From Siminovitchia thermophila (GTDB lineage: Bacteria > Bacillota > Bacilli > Bacillales > Bacillaceae_C), in the NCBI RefSeq assembly GCF_016909185.1, contig NZ_JAFBFH010000032.1, positions 1 through 58,711 of the forward strand: a stretch of DNA of 58,711 bases, in the 5' to 3' direction. Below the pieces are notes generated by a model. It did not search any database and was not told where the DNA came from. It saw only the letters and a program-made list of their open reading frames with translations. The position numbers were made by a program, and so were the translations under genes. Shown here piece by piece: positions 1 to 8,353 of the stretch (positions are counted from its first letter, which is position 1; every line of letters starts with the position of its first letter).

Positions 1-113
1 ATTGGTGTTTCACTACCCATATTATATTTTTTTGCCAATGATTTATATCCTAGGTTGCCATATAAATACTCGGTGACAAGCTTTATTTTAAATTCTTCAT
101 TATATTTAGCCAT
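1..113 (-). CDS. IS3-family transposase OrfA, N-terminal part
   Basis: The frame opens at the ATG at 113-111 and runs off the window. It begins MAKYNEEFKIKLVTEYL and continues with GNLGYKSLAKKYNM, the typical first helices of the IS3/IS150 OrfA helix-turn-helix domain, which binds the transposon ends. About 37 residues are visible. Whether the element is intact cannot be judged from here. Family assignment rests on the N-terminal pattern only. Confidence 0.7.
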   Translation of the reverse strand, partial: MAKYNEEFKIKLVTEYLYGNLGYKSLAKKYNMGSETP

Positions 114-167
114 AAAAACACCCCCGAAAATTAGATTTTCTACTCTAACTTTCGGGGGTAAGTACCA
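1..167 (-). mobile_element. Left end of an IS3-family element, cut by window edge
   Basis: The minus strand reads away from position 167 into the window edge. It has a short left end, a hairpin made of CCCCCGAAA and TTTCGGGGG arms (positions 121-129 and 151-159), then an ATG at 113. The orfA reading frame follows. The G-run of the inner arm is also the only Shine-Dalgarno-like sequence before the ATG, so the hairpin would hide the ribosome site in transcripts that enter from outside. The outer boundary near 167 is inferred from the TGGTACTTACCCCC end, which resembles the TG-starting, C-rich ends of the IS150 group. No target duplication can be tested because the other end lies outside the window. 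Confidence 0.6.
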
Positions 168-215
168 CTTGATTTCACGCGGTTTATCCATTTTTATAGA
201 GGTTTGTCTCAGCCT

Positions 216-1040
216 CTATTTGGTTGTGGCATCTTCCTCTAAATCGTCAGCTACTTCGATGATTCGGTGTGGATGCGAGTAAATATTCAGCTGGTTTTTC
301 CTGACAAAACCGATAGCAGTGATGCCGAGGTCCTCAGCCAAACTGATTCCCAGTGTGGTTGGAGCGGATTTGGAAATAAGAATGCCGACACCAATTTTTG
401 CGGCTTTTAAAACGATCTCGGATGAAATCCTGCCGCTGAAGGCAATGATTTTATCGTGCAAAGGTACGTGATTCATTAAGCAATAGCCGTATATTTTGTC
501 TAGGGCGTTGTGGCGGCCGATATCTGAGAAGGAAACCATAATATCATCGGCTGTGCAAAGAGCGGCATTATGGACGCCGCCGGTGAGCAAAAAGTCCTCG
601 GATTGCGTTTGCAAGTCTGCCATTAAACGAAAGCATTGGGTGATCGAAATCTGTTGTTTGGACATGACAGTTTTGGCTGTTTTAGCATCGTTGTAAAAGT
701 AGAATTGTCTGCTTTTGCCGCAACATGAGCCGATCATCCGTTTCGAGTAAAACTCTTTGGAAATCGTTTGTTTTCTTTTTAAGGCGGCATAGGCAAAACC
801 ACGAGCTTGGTCAATGTCCAATGAATCCAGATCATCCATTTGCCGGATGATTCCTTCTGATGCCAGGAAGCCGACGGCCAGTTGTTCAAGATCAGTCGGT
901 GAACAAACTGCCGTCGCGAACTCTTCTCCATCAATATAAATCGTAAAAGGAAATTCTACAGCTGCGCAGTCCTCGGTTTTGCGGATTGTCTGCCCATCAT
1001 ATTTCCATATGTTGAGATGTTTTTTGACCATGTGATTCAT
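216..1040 (-). CDS. fdhD: Formate dehydrogenase accessory sulfurtransferase FdhD
   Basis: FdhD moves sulfur from a cysteine desulfurase to the molybdenum cofactor of formate dehydrogenases, which makes the enzyme active; it acts in the cytoplasm. The 274-residue product has the expected family length. It carries the conserved pair in SCCGKS (Cys106-Cys107), the sulfur-carrying site of the family, and a later SDIGRHNALDK block that is characteristic of FdhD. The start ATG at 1040 has AGGTGA eight to nine bases upstream. It follows fdhF with a 12-base gap, so the two are cotranscribed and FdhD probably serves the FdhF-like enzyme next door. Confidence 0.93.
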   Translation of the reverse strand: MNHMVKKHLNIWKYDGQTIRKTEDCAAVEFPFTIYIDGEEFATAVCSPTDLEQLAVGFLASEGIIRQMDDLDSLDIDQARGFAYAALKRKQTISKEFYSKRMIGSCCGKSRQFYFYNDAKTAKTVMSKQQISITQCFRLMADLQTQSEDFLLTGGVHNAALCTADDIMVSFSDIGRHNALDKIYGYCLMNHVPLHDKIIAFSGRISSEIVLKAAKIGVGILISKSAPTTLGISLAEDLGITAIGFVRKNQLNIYSHPHRIIEVADDLEEDATTK

Positions 1041-1052
1041 CTGATCACCTGC

Positions 1053-3404
1053 TTAACTAATTTCCTGCTCTAAGTCATCGATCCTTTTCTCCAAGTATTG
1101 AATATCTTTTTTGGCATTGAATGTGTCCGCTTTTTCAACAACGACACCGATATTATATTCAGGAATTCCCGCAAATTGTTCATAAATGCCTTTTTGAAGC
1201 AGTACATTTCCTTCAGGCCAATAAACGGAAATATTTCCGCGCCGTGTATCCGCGTATTTGGCTCTCCCTTGAAAGGTGCCAAATTGGTTATAAACAACGA
1301 TAGCTTCCTGATCGGCAATACCAAGTTCTTTCGCGTCTTCTTCGTTGATTAACACATCATATCTGTCAGCAGCGTTGAAAGGATCTTTCTCGCTGTATAT
1401 CATCGAGTTAAATTGTTTGCCCCGTCTTGTGGTCACATAGAAATGGCCGTCCGGTTTACGCAATTCCGGCAACTCAATCGGAATTAAATTGGCTTTCCCA
1501 TCCTCTGTTGGACAATTGCCGCCTTCACAGAGCCAAGCTCCTCCCCATTGAAAGACATCGCCACGCTTTTTTAAATGTTGGATGCCGTCATAGTTTGGGT
1601 TGGCCACGGCAATTTCATCACGGATTTCCTGTGCTTCGTTAAACGTCATGAGGTGCTTCATATCCGGTTTGATCCGAGCAGCAAGATCAACATATATTTC
1701 CCACTCACACCGGGCTTCTTCGATTCTGGGTCCTTGAATTTCCGGCGAGAAATATACCATCCTCTCCGTGGAAGTCGAAGTACCGCCACCGCGCTGTTCA
1801 TAGCGTGTCTGGGCAGGGAGGACAATCACTTCCTCTTTCGCATCTACAAGCGTTGAAGTATTTAATATAATATCTTGGTGTACCCTTATATCTACATTGC
1901 TTAAACATTTTTCCATGAATTCCGGATCAGGCATTGTTTCCAGGAAGTTTCCGCCCGAAGTATAAAATACTTTCAGCTTTCGCTCACGGTCTTCCGGAAG
2001 CAAGGCATTTTCAAGGGAAACACCCACGATGTCACCTTGCCATTTCGGTATGTCAAAACCCCATACTTTTTCCATTCTCTTTATGTTTTCAGGTTCAAAA
2101 TCCCCTCCGGGAAGGACGAATGGATCTGCTCCCATCTCTCCGGAACCTTGTACACCTGAGTGGCCGCGGATCGGCATGACGCCGCAATGTTCTTTGCCGA
2201 TAAATCCCCTTAAGATAGCCAAATTGGCCACTTGTGATATGTTATCCGTGCCAAACCTGTGTTGGGTTAATCCCATTGACCAAACGAATACACCGCTATT
2301 TGAGTTGGCCAGAAGCTGCGCGAATTCAAGCATTCTTTCTTTTGAGACGCCCGATGATTGTTCGAGCTGTTCCCAAGATTGCTCTTCAATATGAACTTTT
2401 AGTTCCTCATAACCGTTGGCGTGCCGGGAAACAAATTCATGATTGATCGCGGAGCCGGGATGTTTCTCTTCCATCTCGAACCAATGCTTTATAATGCCAT
2501 TCATAAAGGCGATATCACCGCCTATATTTACTTGATATACATCATCGGCAATTTTGGTGCCAAATAAGGCGGATTCAGGGATGGAAGGGACCCAATATCC
2601 GTCCATGGCGGGCTCTTTATATGGATTAATACAAATAATTTTTGTTCCTTTCCTTTTGGCTGCGTACATATACTTTGTCGAGACAGGCTGGTTGTTCGCC
2701 GCAACCGAGCCCCAGAAAATGAGCACATCGGTTCCGATCCAATCTTTGTAATTGCAGCTGGATGCGCCGATGCCCAAAGATCTTTTTAATGCCGTTTTAC
2801 TAGGAGAATGACAGATTCGTGAAGCATTATCAATATTGTTTGTCCCAATAAAACGGGCAAATTTTGCCGCCGTATAATACACTTCGTTTGTAATTCCCCG
2901 TGCAGTCAAGAAGAATGCCAACTGTTTGGGATCAATAGATTTGATTTTGCCGGCTATTTTGTTTAAAGCCTCATCCCACGAAATTCTCCGAAACTTTTTT
3001 TCTCCGGGTTTTCTCGAAAGGGGATAGGGGATGCGTCCGAGTTTTCTTAATTCGGTGCTGTCCATTTTTCGCAACTCTTCAATATCCGCATGAAGCACAT
3101 TTTCCGAAATGGCGGGCATCGTATTCAGCCGCAGCACGTTCAGCCTTGTTGTACAAAGATGAGGTCCCGCCAATGTTTGATCATACAGACCCGATACTCC
3201 GAGCGCACATCCATCACAAACTCCCTGAGTTAATATGCGATAAGCGTAGGGAAGATTGTCCCGGTTTTCAATGACCACCTTCATGGTATCGCGAATATGT
3301 TTTGGTTTTACTTTGCCGAGGCCAAATGGAATGGGGCTCACCCAATGCTGTGGATCGGGGGTTTTTGGCAATTTAATTGGTCCAGTATGTTTAGTATTTC
3401 CCAT
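1053..3404 (-). CDS. FdhF/YdeP-family molybdopterin oxidoreductase
   Basis: This is a large molybdopterin-dependent oxidoreductase of the formate dehydrogenase alpha-like (YdeP) group, cytoplasmic since no signal peptide is seen. The N-terminus has GVCDGCALGVSG (Cys63, Cys66) and a third cysteine in HLCTTR (Cys84), fewer than the four cysteines of a classical formate dehydrogenase [4Fe-4S] site. The block RICHSPS (Cys198-His199) aligns with the selenocysteine-His of E. coli FdhF, so Cys is the likely Mo ligand. A C-terminal molydopterin dinucleotide-binding domain follows. I chose the ATG at 3404 because GAAAGGA sits before it; the in-frame ATG at 3434 lies in the U-tail of the upstream terminator. 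True formate oxidation is not proven: YdeP relatives have poorly defined substrates. Confidence 0.88.
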   Translation of the reverse strand: MGNTKHTGPIKLPKTPDPQHWVSPIPFGLGKVKPKHIRDTMKVVIENRDNLPYAYRILTQGVCDGCALGVSGLYDQTLAGPHLCTTRLNVLRLNTMPAISENVLHADIEELRKMDSTELRKLGRIPYPLSRKPGEKKFRRISWDEALNKIAGKIKSIDPKQLAFFLTARGITNEVYYTAAKFARFIGTNNIDNASRICHSPSKTALKRSLGIGASSCNYKDWIGTDVLIFWGSVAANNQPVSTKYMYAAKRKGTKIICINPYKEPAMDGYWVPSIPESALFGTKIADDVYQVNIGGDIAFMNGIIKHWFEMEEKHPGSAINHEFVSRHANGYEELKVHIEEQSWEQLEQSSGVSKERMLEFAQLLANSNSGVFVWSMGLTQHRFGTDNISQVANLAILRGFIGKEHCGVMPIRGHSGVQGSGEMGADPFVLPGGDFEPENIKRMEKVWGFDIPKWQGDIVGVSLENALLPEDRERKLKVFYTSGGNFLETMPDPEFMEKCLSNVDIRVHQDIILNTSTLVDAKEEVIVLPAQTRYEQRGGGTSTSTERMVYFSPEIQGPRIEEARCEWEIYVDLAARIKPDMKHLMTFNEAQEIRDEIAVANPNYDGIQHLKKRGDVFQWGGAWLCEGGNCPTEDGKANLIPIELPELRKPDGHFYVTTRRGKQFNSMIYSEKDPFNAADRYDVLINEEDAKELGIADQEAIVVYNQFGTFQGRAKYADTRRGNISVYWPEGNVLLQKGIYEQFAGIPEYNIGVVVEKADTFNAKKDIQYLEKRIDDLEQEIS

Positions 3405-3434
3405 TTTAGTACATCCTTTCTTTCTTTCATTCAT

Positions 3435-3521
3435 AAAAAAACCACCGCAAACATGCTTATCTTTATGATAAGCGTGTCACGGCGGTTAGTCTTTAACAGG
3501 GTCCCTGTCAAGTGCCAACTG
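3435..3521 (-). ncRNA. Structured leader A, riboswitch-like, before fdhF
   Basis: On the minus strand this RNA begins just after the DUF2294 stop. It forms a GUUGG/CUAAC-type closing stem around a small hairpin (ACAGG/CCUGU) flanked by CACUUG on the 5' side and UUAAAGA on the 3' side. It is followed by a terminator whose arms AACCGCCGU and GCGGUGGUU (3479-3487 and 3440-3448) enclose a strong inner stem and end in a run of U. The AACC of the closing stem is also the base of the terminator arm, so the two folds compete. A second copy occurs at 5300-5382. I do not recognise the family; the ligand is unknown. Confidence 0.65.
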
Positions 3522-3526
3522 CATGG

Positions 3527-3886
3527 TCAGTGATGAAATTTTTTCTCAAGATCCTGGTCAAAAATAAAAATGGACATGCCCAGGTCTTTTTCAATATCAA
3601 TATCAACGAACAGATCCAGAAATTTGGCGTCGAGTAATTCTTCCATCTCGACAGGGTGGTTCTTTCGATACATTTCTTTTACCATTTCGGTACGGGCAGC
3701 CCTTACCATTTGTCTACCGTCTTGTGCACTGGCAATAAACTTTTCGACCGGAGAAAGATTTCCTTCCATTTCGCAAATGGCCCAGTTTTTACAAAAGGTC
3801 GTTTTGATTTTACTGGGGCCTTTGCCCATATGGCGTTTGCGGAATGCCCGTACAAGATTGCTAAACTCTGCTTCATAATTTTTCAT
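3527..3886 (-). CDS. DUF2294 family protein
   Basis: The 119-residue product matches the DUF2294 pattern: a HMGKGPSKIKT segment, a central LSPVEKF and a C-terminal DLFVDIDIEKD stretch. The function of the family is not known. The start ATG at 3886 is chosen because AGGGG lies eight bases before it; an in-frame upstream ATG at 3928 has no ribosome site. It sits between the OFA antiporter (85-base gap) and leader A of fdhF, in the same orientation. That placement suggests a role in formate or oxalate metabolism, by inference only. No membrane segment or signal peptide is visible. Confidence 0.75.
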   Translation of the reverse strand: MKNYEAEFSNLVRAFRKRHMGKGPSKIKTTFCKNWAICEMEGNLSPVEKFIASAQDGRQMVRAARTEMVKEMYRKNHPVEMEELLDAKFLDLFVDIDIEKDLGMSIFIFDQDLEKKFHH

Positions 3887-3971
3887 AACGGTTAACCCCT
3901 GATTTTTGTTGCCTCTCCTTAATTTTACCATGTTTACAAAAGTTCTCAACCCGGTTAATTAAAAACTGTTT

Positions 3972-5219
3972 TTAGCTTGCATGAGCAGATCCCCGTTCTT
4001 TCTGCTTTTTTATATCCAAACGAATGAGGAGGGATACGACGAAAGCAACGACAAACAGTCCGGCAAAAAATAATAAACTGTTGCCATAGCTTCCTGTTGC
4101 ATCTTTTACCCAAGCCGCAAACATTGGTCCAGCAACTCCCGCGGCAGCCCACGCTGTTAAAATGTATCCGTGAATGGCTCCAAGTTGCTTCGTTCCAAAA
4201 ATATCTCCAATATAGGCGGGAATGGAGGAAAATCCGCCTCCATAGCAAGTATATATGATGGCGAGCATGATTTGGAATAAAATTGAAATCGTTGTAAAAG
4301 GTAATAGAGCAAATAACACAATTTGAATGGCGAAAAAGGCTGTATATGTATTGGGGCGCCCCAAATAGTCCGATGCCGAAGCCCAGCCGATCCTCCCAAG
4401 ACCGTTGAATATCCCGAGGACGCCTACAAAGGCAGCCGCCTCAATCGAGCTCATGCCGATACTCTCTTGCGCAAGCGGACTTGCGGCGGAGAGAATGGCG
4501 ATTCCGCATGTAATATTAATAAAGAGCATGATCCATAAATAATAAAAACGCGAGGTTTTGACCGCTTCATTGGCGGTGAGCTGCGCCAGGTCCGCGGATA
4601 TTTTACCTGCTTCCACCTTTTCTTTATAACCTCTCGGGGTCCAATTATCCGGAGGCTTAGCCAAGTATAGGGATGAAACCGTCATGACAATAAAATAAGC
4701 CGCGCCAAGAATAAAGAACGTATTGGCGATTCCGGTATTTTTAATCAGGTAATCCATGATGGGACTGCTGATTGCCGCGGCGAAGCCAAATCCCATAATC
4801 GCCATACCGGTGGCCATTCCTCTGCGGTCAGGAAACCATTTGACAAGGGTGGATACAGGGGCAATGTAGCCGACACCCAGGCCGATGCCCCCCAATACAC
4901 CGTAGCATATGTACAGTAGGGGCAAAGATTCAAACTTTACGGCAAATCCGGTACAAAAGACACCGATTCCGAAAAACGCGCTCGCCAAAAGGCCCGATTT
5001 TCGGGGGCCGTGTTTTTCCACAAAATGTCCCAAAAAAGCAGCAGACAAACCCAAAAATAAAATGGCCAAACTGAACGTAAGTTGGACTTGGCTTGCAGTC
5101 CAATTATATTGCTCCATGAGCGGGTTTGTAAAGTTGCTCCATGCATAAACGGAACCGATCGAGATGTGAATACCCACAGCCGATGTAACGATCAGCCATC
5201 TATTTTTTAATTTTTCCAT
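3972..5219 (-). CDS. OFA-family major facilitator (oxalate/formate antiporter-like)
   Basis: This is a 415-residue, twelve-segment major facilitator of the oxalate:formate antiporter family. It begins MEKLKNRWLIVTSAV and has GSVYAWSNFTNPL in the first periplasmic-side region, a hallmark of the family. The start at 5219 has an excellent AAAGGAGG eight bases upstream. A longer frame from 5429 exists, but its extra 70 codons run through the structured leader and are not protein-like. Its place before DUF2294, fdhF and fdhD fits export of formate or exchange of a dicarboxylate such as oxalate; the substrate is inferred from the family and the context. The second half has many Ala/Gly-rich helices typical of this family. 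Confidence 0.88.
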   Translation of the reverse strand: MEKLKNRWLIVTSAVGIHISIGSVYAWSNFTNPLMEQYNWTASQVQLTFSLAILFLGLSAAFLGHFVEKHGPRKSGLLASAFFGIGVFCTGFAVKFESLPLLYICYGVLGGIGLGVGYIAPVSTLVKWFPDRRGMATGMAIMGFGFAAAISSPIMDYLIKNTGIANTFFILGAAYFIVMTVSSLYLAKPPDNWTPRGYKEKVEAGKISADLAQLTANEAVKTSRFYYLWIMLFINITCGIAILSAASPLAQESIGMSSIEAAAFVGVLGIFNGLGRIGWASASDYLGRPNTYTAFFAIQIVLFALLPFTTISILFQIMLAIIYTCYGGGFSSIPAYIGDIFGTKQLGAIHGYILTAWAAAGVAGPMFAAWVKDATGSYGNSLLFFAGLFVVAFVVSLLIRLDIKKQKERGSAHAS

Positions 5220-5299
5220 GTGAAATCCTCCTTTTCGGAAAAGTTCAGCAATTTTATCAGGGGGTGTAACCGCTCTCAACACAGTATCTTCCGAATAAG

Positions 5300-5382
5300 T
5301 AAAAACCACCGCAAATAGAGCCATCACAGATAGGCGCAGGCGGTGGTTAGTCTTTAACAGGTTCGCTGCCAAGTGCCAACCG
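5300..5382 (-). ncRNA. Structured leader B, riboswitch-like, before the OFA antiporter
   Basis: Second copy of the leader at 3435-3521. The closing stem is GGUUGG (5381-5376) with CUAACC (5350-5345). Inside it are the invariant CACUUG and CUGUUAAAGA. The terminator arms are AACCACCGC (5348-5340) and GCGGUGGUU (5312-5304), nine pairs, followed by U5. The inner stem (GCC, AUC with GAU, GGC) has a different sequence from copy A but occupies the same place. One pair of the terminator changes from G-U in A to A-U here. The antiporter start lies about 80 bases downstream of the U-run. Confidence 0.65.
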
Positions 5383-5410
5383 GTCGATATTGTAACCATT
5401 TTCATACAAA

Positions 5411-5419
5411 ATTGTACCA
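5411..5419 (-). promoter_or_regulatory. Putative extended -10 promoter of the oxalate/formate operon
   Basis: On the minus strand TGG TACAAT reads as an extended -10 element; the -35 region is weak. Transcription would start near 5404, about 22 bases before the closing stem of leader B, which is a normal distance for a leader RNA. Confidence 0.4.
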
Positions 5420-5591
5420 TATCTTTCACATTTTGAGCCGCTTTTCACCTTGAAATTGCAAAATAGGTCTTAATACTCATTTTTCTGGGATTTTATGATA
5501 TAGTTGTTATCACTTTCCTCAAAAAAATGGTGTATATTGGCTTTTTATATCATGTTGCTTTTTAATGAAAGTAGGAAGGATCAATCGGTCA

Positions 5592-5600
5592 TGCTATAAT
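5592..5600 (+). promoter_or_regulatory. Extended -10 promoter of cvfB
   Basis: TGC TATAAT is a full extended -10 element with no good -35. It lies 52 bases before the cvfB start and downstream of the longer ATG (5565), which argues for the internal start at 5652. Confidence 0.5.
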
Positions 5601-5651
5601 TGGGTTGATTTTTTCGATAAAAATGTATCAAAAATAGAGGAGACTAACACC

Positions 5652-6524
5652 ATGCTTGAACCAGGAACGGTAAAAGAATTGACAGTAGTGCGTGAAGCGC
5701 CGTTTGGATATTTTTTGACAAACGGTGAGGAAGATGTATTGCTTCACCATTCGGAAGTTCCCGAAAATTTTCATCCGGAGGAAAAGCAAACTGTCTTTTT
5801 ATATCAGGATCATGAAGGGCGTCTTTCGGCCTCTTTAACGATTCCGCAAATCAGAAAGGGACAATACGGATGGGCAGAAGTAGTGGAAGTAAAAGCGGGG
5901 CTTGGCGTATTTGTCCATATCGGGCTTCAAAAAGATTTGCTTATATCAAAAGATGACTTGCCGGAACTGTTGCAGTTATGGCCCGAAAAAGGGGACAAGC
6001 TGTATTGTTCAATGAAAACGGACAAGAAAAACAGGCTGTTCGGGGAATTGGCGAATGAGGAAGTAATGAGAGGGCTTTCTGTCAGGGCCGGCCAAAGTGT
6101 TTTTAATAAAAGCGTCAAGGGGACCGTGTATCGGGTTCTCCTTAGCGGTTCTTTGATTATTACAGAAGAAAGATACATCGGATTTATTCATCAATCGGAA
6201 AGGAAAGAAGAGCCCCGGCTTGGTCAACATGTGGAGGGGCGAGTTGTAGCCGTAAAAGAAGACGGCACGATCAATGTTTCTCTCTTGCCGAGAGCTCACG
6301 AAATGATCGACGAGCAGGCCGAACAAATATACCGCTACCTACAAGGTCGCGGCGGATCGATGCCGTATTCAGATAAAAGTGAGGCGGAGGATATTAAGAA
6401 GCGATTTTCCATCAGCAAAGGTCTGTTTAAAAAAGTGCTGGGAAAACTCATGAAAGAGGGAAAAGTTATCCAAAAAGATGGTTGGACCCATATAACCGAT
6501 CAAGATAGCCGTCATGAATCATGA
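5652..6524 (+). CDS. cvfB: S1-domain RNA-binding protein CvfB
   Basis: This 290-residue protein belongs to the CvfB family (B. subtilis YitL), with tandem S1-like OB folds and a C-terminal winged helix. It binds RNA and is known in staphylococci as a regulator of virulence gene expression; its role here is unknown. The S1 repeats are visible as GTVKELTVVREAPFGYFL near the start, GWAEVVEVKAGLGVFVHIG, and KGTVYRVLLSGSLIITEERYIGFIH. A C-terminal segment (YSDKSEAEDIKKRF onward) forms the winged helix. The ATG at 5652 has GAGGAG nine bases upstream. The 3' end overlaps the convergent TrkA-C gene by 13 bases. Confidence 0.87.
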   Translation: MLEPGTVKELTVVREAPFGYFLTNGEEDVLLHHSEVPENFHPEEKQTVFLYQDHEGRLSASLTIPQIRKGQYGWAEVVEVKAGLGVFVHIGLQKDLLISKDDLPELLQLWPEKGDKLYCSMKTDKKNRLFGELANEEVMRGLSVRAGQSVFNKSVKGTVYRVLLSGSLIITEERYIGFIHQSERKEEPRLGQHVEGRVVAVKEDGTINVSLLPRAHEMIDEQAEQIYRYLQGRGGSMPYSDKSEAEDIKKRFSISKGLFKKVLGKLMKEGKVIQKDGWTHITDQDSRHES

Positions 6525-7228
6525 TGTCTATGTTGTTCTTTGTAGTCAAGCTCGTGCTGGAATTTCCGCATCATTTCTTTCTTGCTTCCATAAACGAAGA
6601 AGAGGTCACCTTCCTGGACATGCTCTTCGTCCAAGTTTTTGCGGATGGCTTCTTCACCCCGTTTTATGAACAGTACATGCACATCCTCATTTTCGGAAAA
6701 CATATCGGCAAGCTTTTTTCCAATATAGGAGGATCCTTCTTGAATGGGAATATCTGTAAAGTAATCATCTTCATTTACATAAAGAACTTCGTTGATGGGA
6801 AGCTCTTCCGGATCATAATGGTCCTTCATCTCAGAGGAAAACTTCTTTTTTAACACATTTGTTGCCCGTTGTGTTTTTAAAAGCAGCAAAAATACACTAA
6901 ACAAAACGACGAGCGCCGCCATCTCGGGAATTTTCAAATCATCCGACAAATATGTGCTTAAAATGGAGATCACAACCGCAAGTGAAAAAGCGCCGAACAG
7001 AATAAGAAAAGTGCTGATTTTTCTTCTTATGGGATGTTCCAAGATGAGCTTGGCCTCATCAGTTGTAAACCCGGTATTCGTTAACATCGAGATGGCCTGA
7101 TAGCGGGAAACTTCTCTTGATAAACCTGTCAAACATAGGAAAGTGGTCGCCATTTCAATGACGATGGCGATGAAAATAAAATAAACTGCCATTAACATGA
7201 GTTCCACGATCACATCTGCTCCCTTCAT
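6512..7228 (-). CDS. Membrane protein with C-terminal TrkA-C (RCK_C) domain
   Basis: The N-terminal part has three hydrophobic segments (about residues 5-27, 60-80 and 85-105). A TrkA-C domain fills the C-terminus, visible as IPIQEGSSYIGKKLADMF and VQEGDLFFVYGSKKEM. TrkA-C domains bind small regulators such as c-di-AMP in several potassium systems, so a role in ion homeostasis is likely but not proven. It is not a complete channel or antiporter by itself. The ATG at 7228 has AAGGG nine bases before it; a GTG at 7213 with AGGGAG six bases before it is an equally good start. It is convergent with cvfB and divergent from the corA-like gene. Confidence 0.7.
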   Translation of the reverse strand: MKGADVIVELMLMAVYFIFIAIVIEMATTFLCLTGLSREVSRYQAISMLTNTGFTTDEAKLILEHPIRRKISTFLILFGAFSLAVVISILSTYLSDDLKIPEMAALVVLFSVFLLLLKTQRATNVLKKKFSSEMKDHYDPEELPINEVLYVNEDDYFTDIPIQEGSSYIGKKLADMFSENEDVHVLFIKRGEEAIRKNLDEEHVQEGDLFFVYGSKKEMMRKFQHELDYKEQHRHHDS

Positions 7229-7322
7229 CCAAAGTACCCTTGCAAACAAAATGAATCGCTATACATGAATATTTACCTGGAAAAAGGGAATAAAACCTAT
7301 AATTTACTAGCAGGTGATGCAT

Positions 7323-8270
7323 ATGAGTGGAAAAAAAGAAGATATTCATTGTTTTGCAAACGGGTGGAGATGGCAGGAGTTTAGTTTTCAAGAAAAAGAT
7401 AAATTAAAACAGTTGACTGACAAATTTCCCGAATACGACGTTTGGATCAACAATGCGATGGACATTGAAACGAATTATTTGCGGGTCCTATCTTTTGATG
7501 ATCATCATGATTGCGCATTGATCGGGTCGTTAAACTATTCCGCTGATCCGAGCGATGAGGATTCGTACAGGCTGCTCCATTATTATGTGACTGAGAACAA
7601 GTTGTTAACGATTGATTTTGACATTGGCACCATTTCTAAAATGACGAGACAAACATTAATGGCACGGCTGGAAAAGTGTGATAATGCCTTTGAAGCATTT
7701 TTATTTATCATGGGGGAGATCCTTAACACTTTTTTAGATGGGATCGATGATTTTGAGGAAAAGCTGATTGACTTGGAAAAGAGGATTCGCTTCCATAATC
7801 ACGGCAATATTCTTGAAGAAATATTTGATCGCAGATCGGAAATGCTTTTTTTAAAACAGCTTACGATACCGATAGAAGAGATGTTGCTGGCTATGGAGGA
7901 GGCTTTTTACGAAAATATTAAGGATATGGATGCGTTCCGGCAGACGAAAGTAAGGCTTGAGCGGACAATGAAGCTGTTATACCATTACGACAGCCAAATA
8001 GAAACACTTTTAAATATAAATATGAACTTATATTCCTACCGCGGCAATGAAGTGATTAAAGCATTGACAGTCTTCACGGTGTTAGTCACCCCAATCACGG
8101 TATTCGGAGCGTTGTGGGGAATGAACTTTAAAAATATGCCGGAGCTTGACTGGGGTTTCGGATACTTGTTTGCCTGGGTGATCATCCTCGCTTCCACCGG
8201 CCTGATTTATTGGTGGCTCTACAGAAAAGGGTGGCTGGGGGACGTATTAAGGCGAAAAAATAAAAAATGA
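7323..8270 (+). CDS. CorA-family divalent metal transporter
   Basis: The product (315 residues) is a CorA-type channel for Mg2+ or a related divalent ion. A long acidic and helical cytoplasmic domain is followed by two C-terminal membrane helices. The GMN signature that forms the pore mouth is present at residues 266-268 (WGMNFKNMPE). A basic tail (RRKNKK) ends the protein. The ATG at 7323 has AGGTG six bases before it, and earlier GTG and ATG codons overlap that ribosome site. Ion specificity cannot be read from the sequence; the gene lies beside two other ion-homeostasis genes. Confidence 0.88.
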   Translation: MSGKKEDIHCFANGWRWQEFSFQEKDKLKQLTDKFPEYDVWINNAMDIETNYLRVLSFDDHHDCALIGSLNYSADPSDEDSYRLLHYYVTENKLLTIDFDIGTISKMTRQTLMARLEKCDNAFEAFLFIMGEILNTFLDGIDDFEEKLIDLEKRIRFHNHGNILEEIFDRRSEMLFLKQLTIPIEEMLLAMEEAFYENIKDMDAFRQTKVRLERTMKLLYHYDSQIETLLNINMNLYSYRGNEVIKALTVFTVLVTPITVFGALWGMNFKNMPELDWGFGYLFAWVIILASTGLIYWWLYRKGWLGDVLRRKNKK

Positions 8271-8353
8271 ACGGTATGATCCTGGCGTTTCAAAGGAAAT
8301 CATGTACACTCCGCTGGATTGTGGTAGAATAAAATAACAGCGAAAGTGGAGGA

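Noticed and set aside
197-219. ATAGAGG/CCTCTAT hairpin as terminator of fdhD
   Set aside because: On the transcribed minus strand it overlaps the stop and is followed by A, not U, residues.
3435-3521. Leader A as the known molybdenum cofactor (Moco) RNA
   Set aside because: The context fits, but the small closing stem and the CACUUG and UUAAAGA elements do not match what I remember of that motif; left unassigned.
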